Positions 7,299-13,780 of a stretch of DNA of 14,340 bases are shown piece after piece. Position numbers and translations under genes: made by a program. Origin of the DNA: Lachnospiraceae bacterium UBA4380 (GTDB taxonomy: Bacteria > Bacillota > Clostridia > Lachnospirales > Lachnospiraceae); NCBI GenBank assembly GCA_002390025.1, contig DGRU01000081.1:882-15221 (forward strand), in the 5' to 3' direction. The stretch's first letter is position 1. Each line of letters opens with the position of its first letter. The notes beneath the pieces are model-generated. The model saw only the letters and a list, made by a program, of their open reading frames with translations. It was not told where the DNA came from and did not search any database.

Positions 7299-7305
7299 AA
7301 TAATT

Positions 7306-7806
7306 ATGATGACAAACGCAGATTTTCCAGTCATTAATCTGCCTCAGACCGGCCGCAACATCGAGCGTTGCCGCCGCAATGCGGGCATGAGCGTGCGGGA
7401 GCTGCAGGCCTACTTCGGCTTCGAGTACCCGCAGGCCATTTACAAATGGCAGCACGGGGAGTGCCTGCCCACAGTGGATAATCTCCTGGCCTTGTCCAGG
7501 ATCCTCCACGTGAGGATGGAAGACCTTCTGGTCTGTGAGGACCAGGAGGTCATTTTTTTGGAAAAAATGAGGACGGACCATGTGAGCCGCAAAGATTCAC
7601 ATGATCCGTCTTTTTTGATTCATTGTATTTCACTGCAGAATATCATCTCTCAAAAACAGAAAGTTGTTTTTGAGGTTCAATACAGGATGCAGCTCTCCTC
7701 TCCGGACCAGGTCCTGGATATTCCGACAGGTACAGTGCAGGAGTTCAGCAGCTGCGGCAGTGTCAATCAATTGTTATCGAAAGGGAGAAAACGTGGCTTC
7801 TCTTAA
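7306..7806 (+). CDS. XRE-type helix-turn-helix regulator, probably frameshifted with a read-through tail
   Basis: The open frame encodes 166 residues. Residues 7-75 are a clear HTH_3-type domain (LPQTGRNIERCRRNAGMSVRELQAYFGFEYPQAIYKWQHGECLPTVDNLLALSRILHVRMEDLL). I recognise the family, a small DNA-binding protein common in Clostridia, but not a target. Such proteins usually stop soon after the domain. Here codons 83-85 fall in a T7 run (7553-7559). With one T fewer the frame would read ILE-PHE-TRP-LYS-LYS and stop at TGA 7568-7570, giving 87 residues, directly before a strong terminator-like hairpin (7572-7616). The current frame reads through that hairpin and adds about 80 residues without recognisable features. 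The tail is probably non-native or a sequencing error. ATG 7306 is chosen over the in-frame codon at 7267 because of GGAGGT. ATG 7309 is equally possible. Confidence 0.72.
   Translation: MMTNADFPVINLPQTGRNIERCRRNAGMSVRELQAYFGFEYPQAIYKWQHGECLPTVDNLLALSRILHVRMEDLLVCEDQEVIFLEKMRTDHVSRKDSHDPSFLIHCISLQNIISQKQKVVFEVQYRMQLSSPDQVLDIPTGTVQEFSSCGSVNQLLSKGRKRGFS
7572..7616. terminator. Intrinsic terminator lying inside the XRE open frame
   Basis: GACGGACCATGTGA (7572-7585) and TCACATGATCCGTC (7597-7610) form a 14-bp stem with one mismatch and an 11-base loop, followed by T6 (7611-7616). An A6 run (7562-7567) precedes it, so it could act in both directions. Its place directly after the alternative-frame TGA at 7568-7570 suggests it is the original end of the regulator's transcript. 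Confidence 0.75.
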
Positions 7807-8832
7807 ACCACAGCTTCAATGACAGCCCCCATCCTGTGCTGCTATGATTAGTCCATCGACAGGGAACAAACAATTCCCGCTCAGGAAGTCAGGCAGAGAA
7901 CCGACTTCCGGTGAACAAAGGATTTCCTGCCGGGTACAGGCGCATACAGCAGCGCCGCCAATAATGGGGATTTTTAGAGGAAACGTGTGAACAGGGACTA
8001 CCTGAAAAAAGAGAAATGGTAAAGCCCCAGGTCGTGCGGCACCCATTGGCCATGCACTATAACCGCTCCGGAATGAGAGGTACAGTTGAAATGGTAATAA
8101 GGCGGTAAAAAGCGATTTTATTAATCAATCAAAGCGTCTGATCCCTATCCCGGTGATTTTACAGCGTTCACCATGGCGCCCGCCACGACCGGCGTGCAAA
8201 GCGATGCAGTCTGAGACAAGGCAGAAAGCCGACCGTGGATCAGCCCCGAGGAAATGGAACGGTACAGAGGGCGGTCACACCAAACATGGCCGGCGGACTA
8301 ACTTCAATCTGCTCACCGCAGAGCATTCTCTGCCGCATCTTTTTTCCAAAAGAAGAAAAAGCATTTTTCCGAAAAACAGGCAGAGAACGATTTCTCCCGG
8401 AAAAACAGGCAGAGAACGATTTCTCCCGGAAAAACAGGCAGAAAACAATTTCTCTCCAAAACAGGAAGAATACTGGTTTTCTCCAAAGAAAAAAGAAAAC
8501 TATTTTTTCAAAAGAGAGAGAAAGATACTTTTCCCGAAACGGGGAGGAAGACAATACACAAATCGAAAAAGGAATCGGGGGGCGATAAAGGTCCTCCGCA
8601 GGCAGACTGCAGCGGCATGACAACTGAAATGTTCATCATGTCGTGTTTTTCTGAGGCGAAGGAGAAACAGCGGCTGTCTGCTGGCGGAAGCATGCTGCGG
8701 CGAAACCGCGTGCTCCAGACAGATCAATTCCCGGGAAAACGCCTTTCCGGGCACTTTCAAGAGGCGTGGATCGTCATCCTCGCGGCGGCTGCAATGCCGT
8801 CAGCACGGAGGAAAGGAGGAAAGAGGAAAGAA
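7807..8832. other. About 1 kb with no convincing gene
   Basis: No open frame here combines a ribosome binding site with recognisable protein features. Small local hairpins occur: GGGAA/TTCCC (7862-7878) and GGAAGTC/GACTTCC (7884-7909). A 29-bp tandem repeat lies in a purine-rich tract (8340-8540). The DUF2828 frame is open back to 8617, but that stretch looks non-coding. The region could hold a small RNA or decayed genes; the sequence does not decide it. Confidence 0.55.
8371..8457. repeat. 29-bp tandem repeat, three full units with degenerate flanks
   Basis: Units at 8371-8399 and 8400-8428 are identical (GAAAAACAGGCAGAGAACGA, then TTTCTCCCG). The third, 8429-8457, differs at a few bases. 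Decaying partial units extend left to about 8340 and right to about 8540. There are no spacers, so it is not CRISPR. The 29-base period is not a multiple of three, which argues against a coding repeat. Confidence 0.85.
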
Positions 8833-10344
8833 ATGAGTTATCTGGATAAACTGAAAACAGACGCCAATTATACCCGCACTCTGAACGGTGCGAAAACACA
8901 CGGCAGCACCGGGGACGCCTGCCTGGATTTCTTTGCGGTGGCCGGCGGTATGCGCTATCGCAGGCCCTCTGACCAGATCAATCTGTTCGAGAGAGCCTAC
9001 ATCGAAACTCCGGATCTCGCCATGAAGCTGCTCTTTCATCTGCGGGACATCCGCGGCGGAATGGGCGAGAGAAAGCTCTTCCGCACACTGCTCCGTCATG
9101 TCGCATTTACATGGCCTGAATCCGCCCGTAAAAATGTGGCTTATATTGCAGAGTTCGGCCGCTGGGATGATCTGCTCTGCCTTCTGAAAACACCTGCGGA
9201 AAAAGAAGCTGTAAAAGTCATTCAGGAACAGCTGGCTGAGGACAAAGAAGCCCTGGAGCGCCGAACGGCAGGCGAGGAAAATGCTCACATTTCGCTGCTG
9301 GCAAAATGGCTGCCCTCGGACAATGCTTCCAGCCCCCGCACGCGCCGGACTGCAGTACGCCTGATCAATGCCCTGGGCATGAATCAAAGAGAATACCGCA
9401 CTCTGGTAACCGCTCTCCGCGCCCGCATCGGCCTGGTGGAACGCAGCCTGACTGCAAAGCACCCGGAAAAAATCAACTACGAAGCGGTGCCTGCCCAGGC
9501 AATGCTGAAATACCGCAGTGCCTTTATAAAAACCGACAGCAATCGGTTTACAGAGTATCTGCTCGGTGTGGATTCCGGTGAAAAGCAGATGCATGCGGAA
9601 ACACTGTTTCCCTATGAAGTGCTCAGGCCGCTTTTCAACGAGATCTGGTTTGGCAGGAATCAAAACTTCCCTGAAGAGACAGAGGTTCTTGAACAGCTGT
9701 GGAATCTCCTGCCCGGTACTGTCGGCCATGCAAATGCCATCTCTGTAGTGGACACTTCCGGTTCCATGTATTGGCGTCCGGATACGAAAGGTCCGCTGCC
9801 GGCACTGATCTCCCAGGCCATGGGCTTATACTGCGCCGAGAGATGCAAAGGCATTTTTCATAATCATCTGATCACATTCGAGACCAGGCCCCACCTGGCA
9901 GAAATCCGCGGGGCTTGTCTGGCAGATAAGCTGAGATACTTATCCACCTTGTCCTGGGGCGGCAGCACAAACCTGGAAGCAGTTTTCAATCTGATTCTGG
10001 AGACTGCTGTGAAATATGACGCCTCCCAGGAAGAGATCCCCGGAGTGATCTACATTTTTTCAGACATGGAATTCAACTGCTGCATGCGCAATGCAGACAA
10101 AACCGTGTATGAAAACGCCCGGGAGCTCTTTGAAGCCTTTGGCTATCAGATGCCCGCAGTGGTCTTCCACAATGTCAACAGCTGGCAGGTGCAGACGCCT
10201 GTCACTGCGCACACCCGCGGAAGTGCCCTGTCCAGCGGAGCCGCCGCACATACAATGTCCTATAAGTTCGACGGAAATATCACCCCCATGGCACATATGC
10301 TGCGCGTGCTGGACAGCAAACGCTACGCCATGATTCATGCGTGA
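8833..10344 (+). CDS. DUF2828 protein: TROVE-like helical part plus von Willebrand A domain
   Basis: This is a 503-residue cytoplasmic protein. Residues 1-290 are mostly helical. They carry the family segments GDACLDFFAVAGGMRYR, LLFHLRDIRGGMGERKLFRTLL and WPESARKNVAYIAEFGRWDDLL, then an MLKYRSAFIKTDSNRF stretch before the second domain. Residues 302-503 are a vWA domain with a complete metal site: DTSGS (Asp307, Ser309, Ser311), GGSTN with Thr379, and IFSDME with Asp411. This is the layout of Ro60/TROVE proteins, which bind misfolded RNAs and Y RNAs. Whether DUF2828 members bind RNA is not something I can state from the sequence. The start is set by ATG 8833 after AAAGGAGG/GAGG (8812-8826), and homology begins just after it. 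It stands alone, with a long gene-free region upstream and a 70-bp palindrome 15 bases after its stop. Confidence 0.85.
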   Translation: MSYLDKLKTDANYTRTLNGAKTHGSTGDACLDFFAVAGGMRYRRPSDQINLFERAYIETPDLAMKLLFHLRDIRGGMGERKLFRTLLRHVAFTWPESARKNVAYIAEFGRWDDLLCLLKTPAEKEAVKVIQEQLAEDKEALERRTAGEENAHISLLAKWLPSDNASSPRTRRTAVRLINALGMNQREYRTLVTALRARIGLVERSLTAKHPEKINYEAVPAQAMLKYRSAFIKTDSNRFTEYLLGVDSGEKQMHAETLFPYEVLRPLFNEIWFGRNQNFPEETEVLEQLWNLLPGTVGHANAISVVDTSGSMYWRPDTKGPLPALISQAMGLYCAERCKGIFHNHLITFETRPHLAEIRGACLADKLRYLSTLSWGGSTNLEAVFNLILETAVKYDASQEEIPGVIYIFSDMEFNCCMRNADKTVYENARELFEAFGYQMPAVVFHNVNSWQVQTPVTAHTRGSALSSGAAAHTMSYKFDGNITPMAHMLRVLDSKRYAMIHA

Positions 10345-10359
10345 GGAAGTCAAGGTTGG

Positions 10360-10429
10360 GGTTGTCAAGGGGACGGTTCTTCTGACACCTGGCATGCCAG
10401 GTGTCAGAAGAACCGTCCCCTTGACAACC
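10360..10429. repeat. REP-like repeat, copy 4: 70-bp perfect palindrome
   Basis: Bases 10360-10394 are the exact reverse complement of 10395-10429, with no loop (centre GGCA/TGCC). The core GGGGACGGTTCT is shared with the other copies. The inner arm is TCTGACACC rather than GTGTCTCC and the outer arm is GGTTGTCAA, so it is a second subtype. Partial copies continue to 10465. It sits between the convergent DUF2828 and dehydrogenase genes and could block read-through both ways, although no T tract follows. Confidence 0.92.
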
Positions 10430-10473
10430 GTCCCCTTGACAACCTGACAACCGCCCTTGACTCCCCTCCGGAT

Positions 10474-11541
10474 TTATTTTTTTAATAATTCCACAAAGGC
10501 ATCGCCGCAGGCAGAGGTCGTCGCACTGCCTCCCTGATCGGGGGTCAGCGATTCTCTGTGGCTGGTCAGCATGTCTTCCATGGTGTCCAGAATCTTTTTG
10601 CCCAGATCTTCGTGGCCGAAGAAATCGAGGAGCTGGGAGGCGGACCAGATGGCTGCCAGCGGGTTGGCAGTCTGCGTTCCCGCGATGTCCGGCGCGGACC
10701 CGTGGATGGGCTCAAACATGGAGGGGAATTTCCGCTCCGGATTCAGGTTGGCGCCCGCGGCAAGTCCCATGCCCCCTGCAATAGCGGCTCCCAAATCAGT
10801 GAGAATGTCGCCGAAGAGGTTGGAAGTGACCACGATCTGGAAGCGGGAGGGATCCTTGACCATAAACATGGAGGCAGCGTCCACCAGGAGGGAATGTGTC
10901 TCCACTTCGGGATATTCCTCTCCGACTTCACGGAAAATCTGGTCCCAAAAGACCATGGAATAGTTGAGGGCATTGGCCTTGCTGACACTGGTCAGGGTCT
11001 TGCCCTCTTTTTTTGCCAGTTCATAAGCATAGCGGATGACTCGTTCGGTCCCTTTTCTGGAAAAAACACTGTCCTGAATGACCACTTCGCCCGGCTGTCC
11101 CTTGTAGAGCCAGGCTCCCTGCCCGGAGTACTCGCCCTCGGTGTTCTCGCGGATAAAGGTCATGTTGACATCTTCGATCTTCACGTCCTTCAGCGGGCAG
11201 TCCGCTCCCTTGAGAAGCCTGACCGGACGAAGGTTGATGTACTGGTCAAAGTCGTGGCGGATCCGGATCAAAAGATCACGCAGGGAGATATTGTCCGGAA
11301 CTCCGGGATAGCCCACGGCGCCCAGCAGGATAGCGTCATATCCGCGCAGGGTCTCGATGCCGTCCTCCGGCATCATCTGGCCGGTCTTGAGATAATACTG
11401 GCATCCCCATGGGAAATCTGTGAAAGCAAAGCGGAATCCGCCGTCCAGTTCCGCCGCTGCTGTGAGTACCTTCTTGCATTCCGCCATGACTTCGGGGCCG
11501 ATCCCGTCGCCTGCGACCACTGCGATTCTGTATTCTTTCAT
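10474..11541 (-). CDS. dmlA: Tartrate / D-malate dehydrogenase (decarboxylating), IDH-IPMDH family
   Basis: This 355-residue NAD-dependent beta-decarboxylating dehydrogenase resembles E. coli DmlA and tartrate dehydrogenase TtuC more than LeuB. The family segments are VAGDGIGPEV, DAILLGAVGYPGVPDNISL, RHDFDQYINLRPVRLL and RENTEGEYSGQG. Active-site residues seen are Arg95, Arg105, Arg131, Tyr138, Lys188, Asp221, Asp245 and Asp249. The cofactor loop is HGSAPDIAGTQTANP. It would turn D-malate into pyruvate and CO2, or oxidise and decarboxylate tartrate. Being last in a tartrate dehydratase operon, with no leu genes nearby, supports this over isopropylmalate. The start at 11541 has GGAGGA (11548-11553) six bases upstream. 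The frame extends to 11640 only through a tandem repeat. The spacer to ttdB is unusually long at 318 bases. Confidence 0.87.
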   Translation of the reverse strand: MKEYRIAVVAGDGIGPEVMAECKKVLTAAAELDGGFRFAFTDFPWGCQYYLKTGQMMPEDGIETLRGYDAILLGAVGYPGVPDNISLRDLLIRIRHDFDQYINLRPVRLLKGADCPLKDVKIEDVNMTFIRENTEGEYSGQGAWLYKGQPGEVVIQDSVFSRKGTERVIRYAYELAKKEGKTLTSVSKANALNYSMVFWDQIFREVGEEYPEVETHSLLVDAASMFMVKDPSRFQIVVTSNLFGDILTDLGAAIAGGMGLAAGANLNPERKFPSMFEPIHGSAPDIAGTQTANPLAAIWSASQLLDFFGHEDLGKKILDTMEDMLTSHRESLTPDQGGSATTSACGDAFVELLKK

Positions 11542-11552
11542 TGTCTGTCCTC

Positions 11553-11700
11553 CACGTTTATCCTGCAGGGTTTTTTCCACGTGTACTTTCCTAACACGCT
11601 TTTCCTGCACGGTTTTTTCCACGCAAACTTTCCTCAACACGCTTTTCCTGCACAGTTTTTCCCACGCATACTATCTTCAACACGTTTTTCCTGCACATTC
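11553..11700. repeat. 43-bp tandem repeat, about 3.5 units, upstream of dmlA
   Basis: The units are 11553-11594 (42 bp), 11595-11637, 11638-11680 and a partial unit 11681-11700. Each begins CACGYTTWTCCTGCA and contains GTTTTTTCCACG followed by CTTTCCTMAA. It ends right at the dmlA ribosome binding site. It makes an apparent N-terminal extension of dmlA that should be ignored. Confidence 0.88.
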
Positions 11701-11728
11701 TTCCCTGCGGTGTTTTTCTGCATGCAAC

Positions 11729-11764
11729 AGCTGCGCAGAAGCGAGGGGGCTGTTCTGCGCAGCT
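11729..11764. promoter_or_regulatory. 12-bp stem hairpin in the ttdB-dmlA spacer
   Basis: AGCTGCGCAGAA (11729-11740) pairs perfectly with TTCTGCGCAGCT (11753-11764) around a 12-base loop. Neither strand has a T tract after it, so it is more likely an mRNA-processing or stability element between ttdB and dmlA than a terminator. A perfect 10-bp tandem duplication AGCTATAAAT follows at 11761-11780. A second small stem CCCGGT/ACCGGG lies at 11818-11833, just past the ttdB stop. Confidence 0.6.
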
Positions 11765-11859
11765 ATAAATAGCTATAAATCCTGATGGCCTGTTTCGCTG
11801 TCAGTCTGTTCTCGGCACCCGGTCTATACCGGGACATCATTCAGCAACGTCTCTTTTGC

Positions 11860-12489
11860 TTATTTGATGAATCCGACCTGCTTGCTGATCAGTTCCACCT
11901 GCTCGTCCTTCTTCTGATTATACTCCACTTTTTTCTCTTCGAAATAGTTTCTTCCGTAGGAATCGATGGAGACGATCAGGGGACCGAACTCTTTGACATG
12001 GCAGTGCCAGAGGGTTTCGGGCATGCCCAGATCCTTCCACTGTGCCTCGACGATCTCTTCTACCTCTGTCGCTGCGACGACGGCGTTTCCTGCAGGGAAT
12101 ACGCAGTGGATGGCGCCGAAGTCCTTGCAGGCGCGCTCGGTGTTTTCACGCATGCCGCCCTTGCCCAGGATGACGCGGACGCCGGTAGTCTGCACGAATT
12201 CATACTCAAATTTCTCCATGCGCATGGAGGTGGTCGGTCCCACGGAGACCATCTCGTACTTGTCGTCGCCGAGGGGGCGGATGATGGGACCTGCGTGGAG
12301 GATCGCTGCATCTCGGACATCTACAGGGATCTCTCTGCCCTCTTCCACGACGCGGCGGTGCGCTACGTCGCGGCAGGTTGTCAGATCTCCCGACAGATAA
12401 ATGATGTCGCCGATGTGGATATCTTTGAGGTCTTCCGCGGAAACGGGTGTAACCAGGATTTTCTTTCCGTCTTTGATTTCTACTGCCAT
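11860..12489 (-). CDS. ttdB: L(+)-tartrate dehydratase subunit beta (class I fumarase-type)
   Basis: This 209-residue subunit pairs with TtdA to form the oxygen-sensitive Fe-S hydro-lyase that converts L-tartrate to oxaloacetate. The protein matches E. coli TtdB along its length: [73 protein letters not shown] and [17 protein letters not shown]. The TTSMRM and GKGGM loops are typical of the beta domain of class I fumarases, so fumarase is the alternative. The similarity in both subunits and the neighbouring tartrate/malate-type dehydrogenase favour tartrate. The ribosome binding site is weak (GAGGT). It lies 247 bases after ttdA, a long gap for an obligate partner, filled with short tandem duplications. 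Confidence 0.88.
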   Translation of the reverse strand: MAVEIKDGKKILVTPVSAEDLKDIHIGDIIYLSGDLTTCRDVAHRRVVEEGREIPVDVRDAAILHAGPIIRPLGDDKYEMVSVGPTTSMRMEKFEYEFVQTTGVRVILGKGGMRENTERACKDFGAIHCVFPAGNAVVAATEVEEIVEAQWKDLGMPETLWHCHVKEFGPLIVSIDSYGRNYFEEKKVEYNQKKDEQVELISKQVGFIK

Positions 12490-12540
12490 TTTATACCTCT
12501 CATTCCGGAGAATGCTGTTCTCCTGACTGCTCTTTTCAAT

Positions 12541-12655
12541 CTGTTATCGCTATCTACACTGTTACCGCTATTCACAGCTTTCTCAGAACCAGGACAGAAG
12601 TTCTCTCTTCCTTATGTCGTTCCTTATATCGTCTCTTATAACATTCCTTCTGTCC
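12541..12655. repeat. Two short tandem duplications in the ttdA-ttdB spacer
   Basis: An 18-bp unit is duplicated at 12541-12558 and 12559-12576 (CTGTTATCGCTATCTACA and CTGTTACCGCTATTCACA). A 12-bp unit follows in four degenerate copies at 12608-12655 (first two TTCCTTATGTCG and TTCCTTATATCG). Nothing else is recognisable between the two genes. Confidence 0.75.
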
Positions 12656-12736
12656 GTTCTATATAAATCATTTCATATTTTTCAAGAGGATGATCGTGCT
12701 TCGATGCATACTTGTTTCCAACTGCAGCAGGAAGGA

Positions 12737-13645
12737 TTATGCCTCTTTGTATTCAAATCCGGTGTGGGTGTCGATGGTGAAGTTGAGGTCCTTGTCAAAG
12801 ACGATGTGGCCTCTGCGGTGGCTCCAGCAGCCGACGTTGACTGCAACGCCGATGGCGGAAGGATGACGGGCAGTATTCTCGATATTGACGCCCATGACGG
12901 AGAACTTGCCGCCCATGCCCTGGGGGCCGAGGCCGATTGCATTGATGCCGTCCTCAAGAAGCTTCTCCATCTTTGCCGCATTAGCGTTGTCATTGTGAGA
13001 GCCGATGGGACGCATCAGGGCCTTCTTGGAATTGAGGGCAGCGGTCTCGACGGAAGTTCCGACACCTACGCCAACCAGCAGGGGAGGACAGGCGTTCAAT
13101 CCGTAGGTTGTCATGCGGTCGAGGACAAATTTTGTAATTCCCTCATAGCCTTCGCCGGGCATCAGAACGGTCGCATTACCGGGAAGGGTGCAGCCGCCGC
13201 CTGCCATGTAAGTGTAGATCTCGCACTTGTCAGAGTGAGGAACAATGTCCCACCAGACTGTAGGTGTGCCCTTGCCGACGTTCTTGCCGGTGTTGTACTC
13301 ATCGAATGTCTGCACGGAATTGTGGCGCAGAGGTGTGTCAAAGGTAGCCTGCACGACCGCTTCCTTGAGCAGGGCTTCCAGATCATCAATGTAGGGGAAG
13401 CGGGTGCCGCATTTTACCCAGAACTGGAGGACGCCGGTGTCCTGGCAGGAGGGGCGGTTCAGCTTGACGGCCAGCTCCTGGTTGCGGAACATGGTCTCAT
13501 AGATGACCCTGGGCATAGGATCTGTCTCTTTCTCACTGAGCTCTTTGAGCTTTGCGATGACATCATCCGGCAGCTTGATGCCGGTGAATCCGACGAACTG
13601 TGCCATAATGTTTTTCAGTTTTTTGAGCTGTTCTTCGTGTGTCAT
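12737..13645 (-). CDS. ttdA: L(+)-tartrate dehydratase subunit alpha, [4Fe-4S] hydro-lyase
   Basis: At 302 residues it has the length of E. coli TtdA (303), longer than the usual 280 for split class I fumarase alpha subunits. The three cluster cysteines are visible: Cys67 in RPSCQDTG, Cys186 in LNACPPLLVGVG and Cys273 in VGCWSHRRG. Other conserved segments are TPLRHNSVQTFDEYNTGKNVGKG, YMAGGGCTLPG, LMPGEGYEG, TSVETAALNSKKALMRPIGS, GPQGMGG and ENTARHPSAIGVAVN. With TtdB it dehydrates tartrate to oxaloacetate in the cytosol of an anaerobe. AAAGGAG precedes ATG 13645 by about seven bases. It follows the dicarboxylate carrier gene in the same transcript, the reverse of the E. coli ttdA-ttdB-ttdT order. 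Fumarate or another hydroxy acid remains possible as substrate. Confidence 0.9.
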   Translation of the reverse strand: MTHEEQLKKLKNIMAQFVGFTGIKLPDDVIAKLKELSEKETDPMPRVIYETMFRNQELAVKLNRPSCQDTGVLQFWVKCGTRFPYIDDLEALLKEAVVQATFDTPLRHNSVQTFDEYNTGKNVGKGTPTVWWDIVPHSDKCEIYTYMAGGGCTLPGNATVLMPGEGYEGITKFVLDRMTTYGLNACPPLLVGVGVGTSVETAALNSKKALMRPIGSHNDNANAAKMEKLLEDGINAIGLGPQGMGGKFSVMGVNIENTARHPSAIGVAVNVGCWSHRRGHIVFDKDLNFTIDTHTGFEYKEA

Positions 13646-13730
13646 GTGGATCTCCTTTCAACTGTAGATTCAGCTTTTCAATTTACAGATTCTCTGTGTA
13701 CTTTCTTTCGCAATTGATTATGCTCATATC

Positions 13731-13780
13731 TCTTCCACACTGCTTATGCAGGATATCTTCCGCACCGCTTATGCAGGATA
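13731..13780. repeat. 25-bp tandem duplication at the 3' end of the transporter gene
   Basis: TCTTCCACACTGCTTATGCA plus GGATA (13731-13755) is repeated with two differences at 13756-13780. The right-hand copy contains the transporter's stop codon and last codons. The left-hand copy is therefore a duplicate of the gene's end in the spacer before ttdA. Confidence 0.85.

Larger units (their letters stand above)
6584..7305. other. Gene-free region between gatD and the XRE regulator
   Basis: Nearest gatD, about 100 bases (6590-6686) are almost pure pyrimidine on the plus strand, so the gat transcript has a purine-rich leader. TGCAAAAA (6717-6724) and TTTTTGCA (6743-6750) form an inverted repeat that could be an operator. 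AGTCAA at 6724-6729 is a minus-strand TTGACT, but its nearest TACAAT is 22 bases away, so the promoter is uncertain. Partial REP-like repeats lie at 6836-6874. For 6900-7240 I see no gene: open frames exist on both strands, but none has a ribosome binding site or recognisable homology. Confidence 0.6.

Noticed and set aside
8340..8540. Possible CRISPR array
   Set aside because: The units are directly adjacent with no spacers and decay at both ends; no cas gene is present.
8153..8620. 155-codon frame covering the 29-bp repeats
   Set aside because: The repeat period is not a multiple of three, the composition is low complexity, and no ribosome binding site is seen.
8617..8832. 72-codon N-terminal extension of the DUF2828 protein
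   Set aside because: The best ribosome binding site and the family homology both point to ATG 8833; the upstream codons look non-coding.
10474..11541. leuB (3-isopropylmalate dehydrogenase)
   Set aside because: The protein has the longer DmlA/TtuC-type segments (FDQYINLRPVRLL, VPDNISL) and sits in a tartrate operon with no leu genes.
10558..11772. 404-codon open frame on the plus strand
   Set aside because: It is antisense to the dmlA-type dehydrogenase and runs into the 43-bp repeat; no homology is seen.
12614..13717. 367-codon open frame on the plus strand
   Set aside because: It is antisense to ttdA, whose cluster cysteines and motifs are clear.
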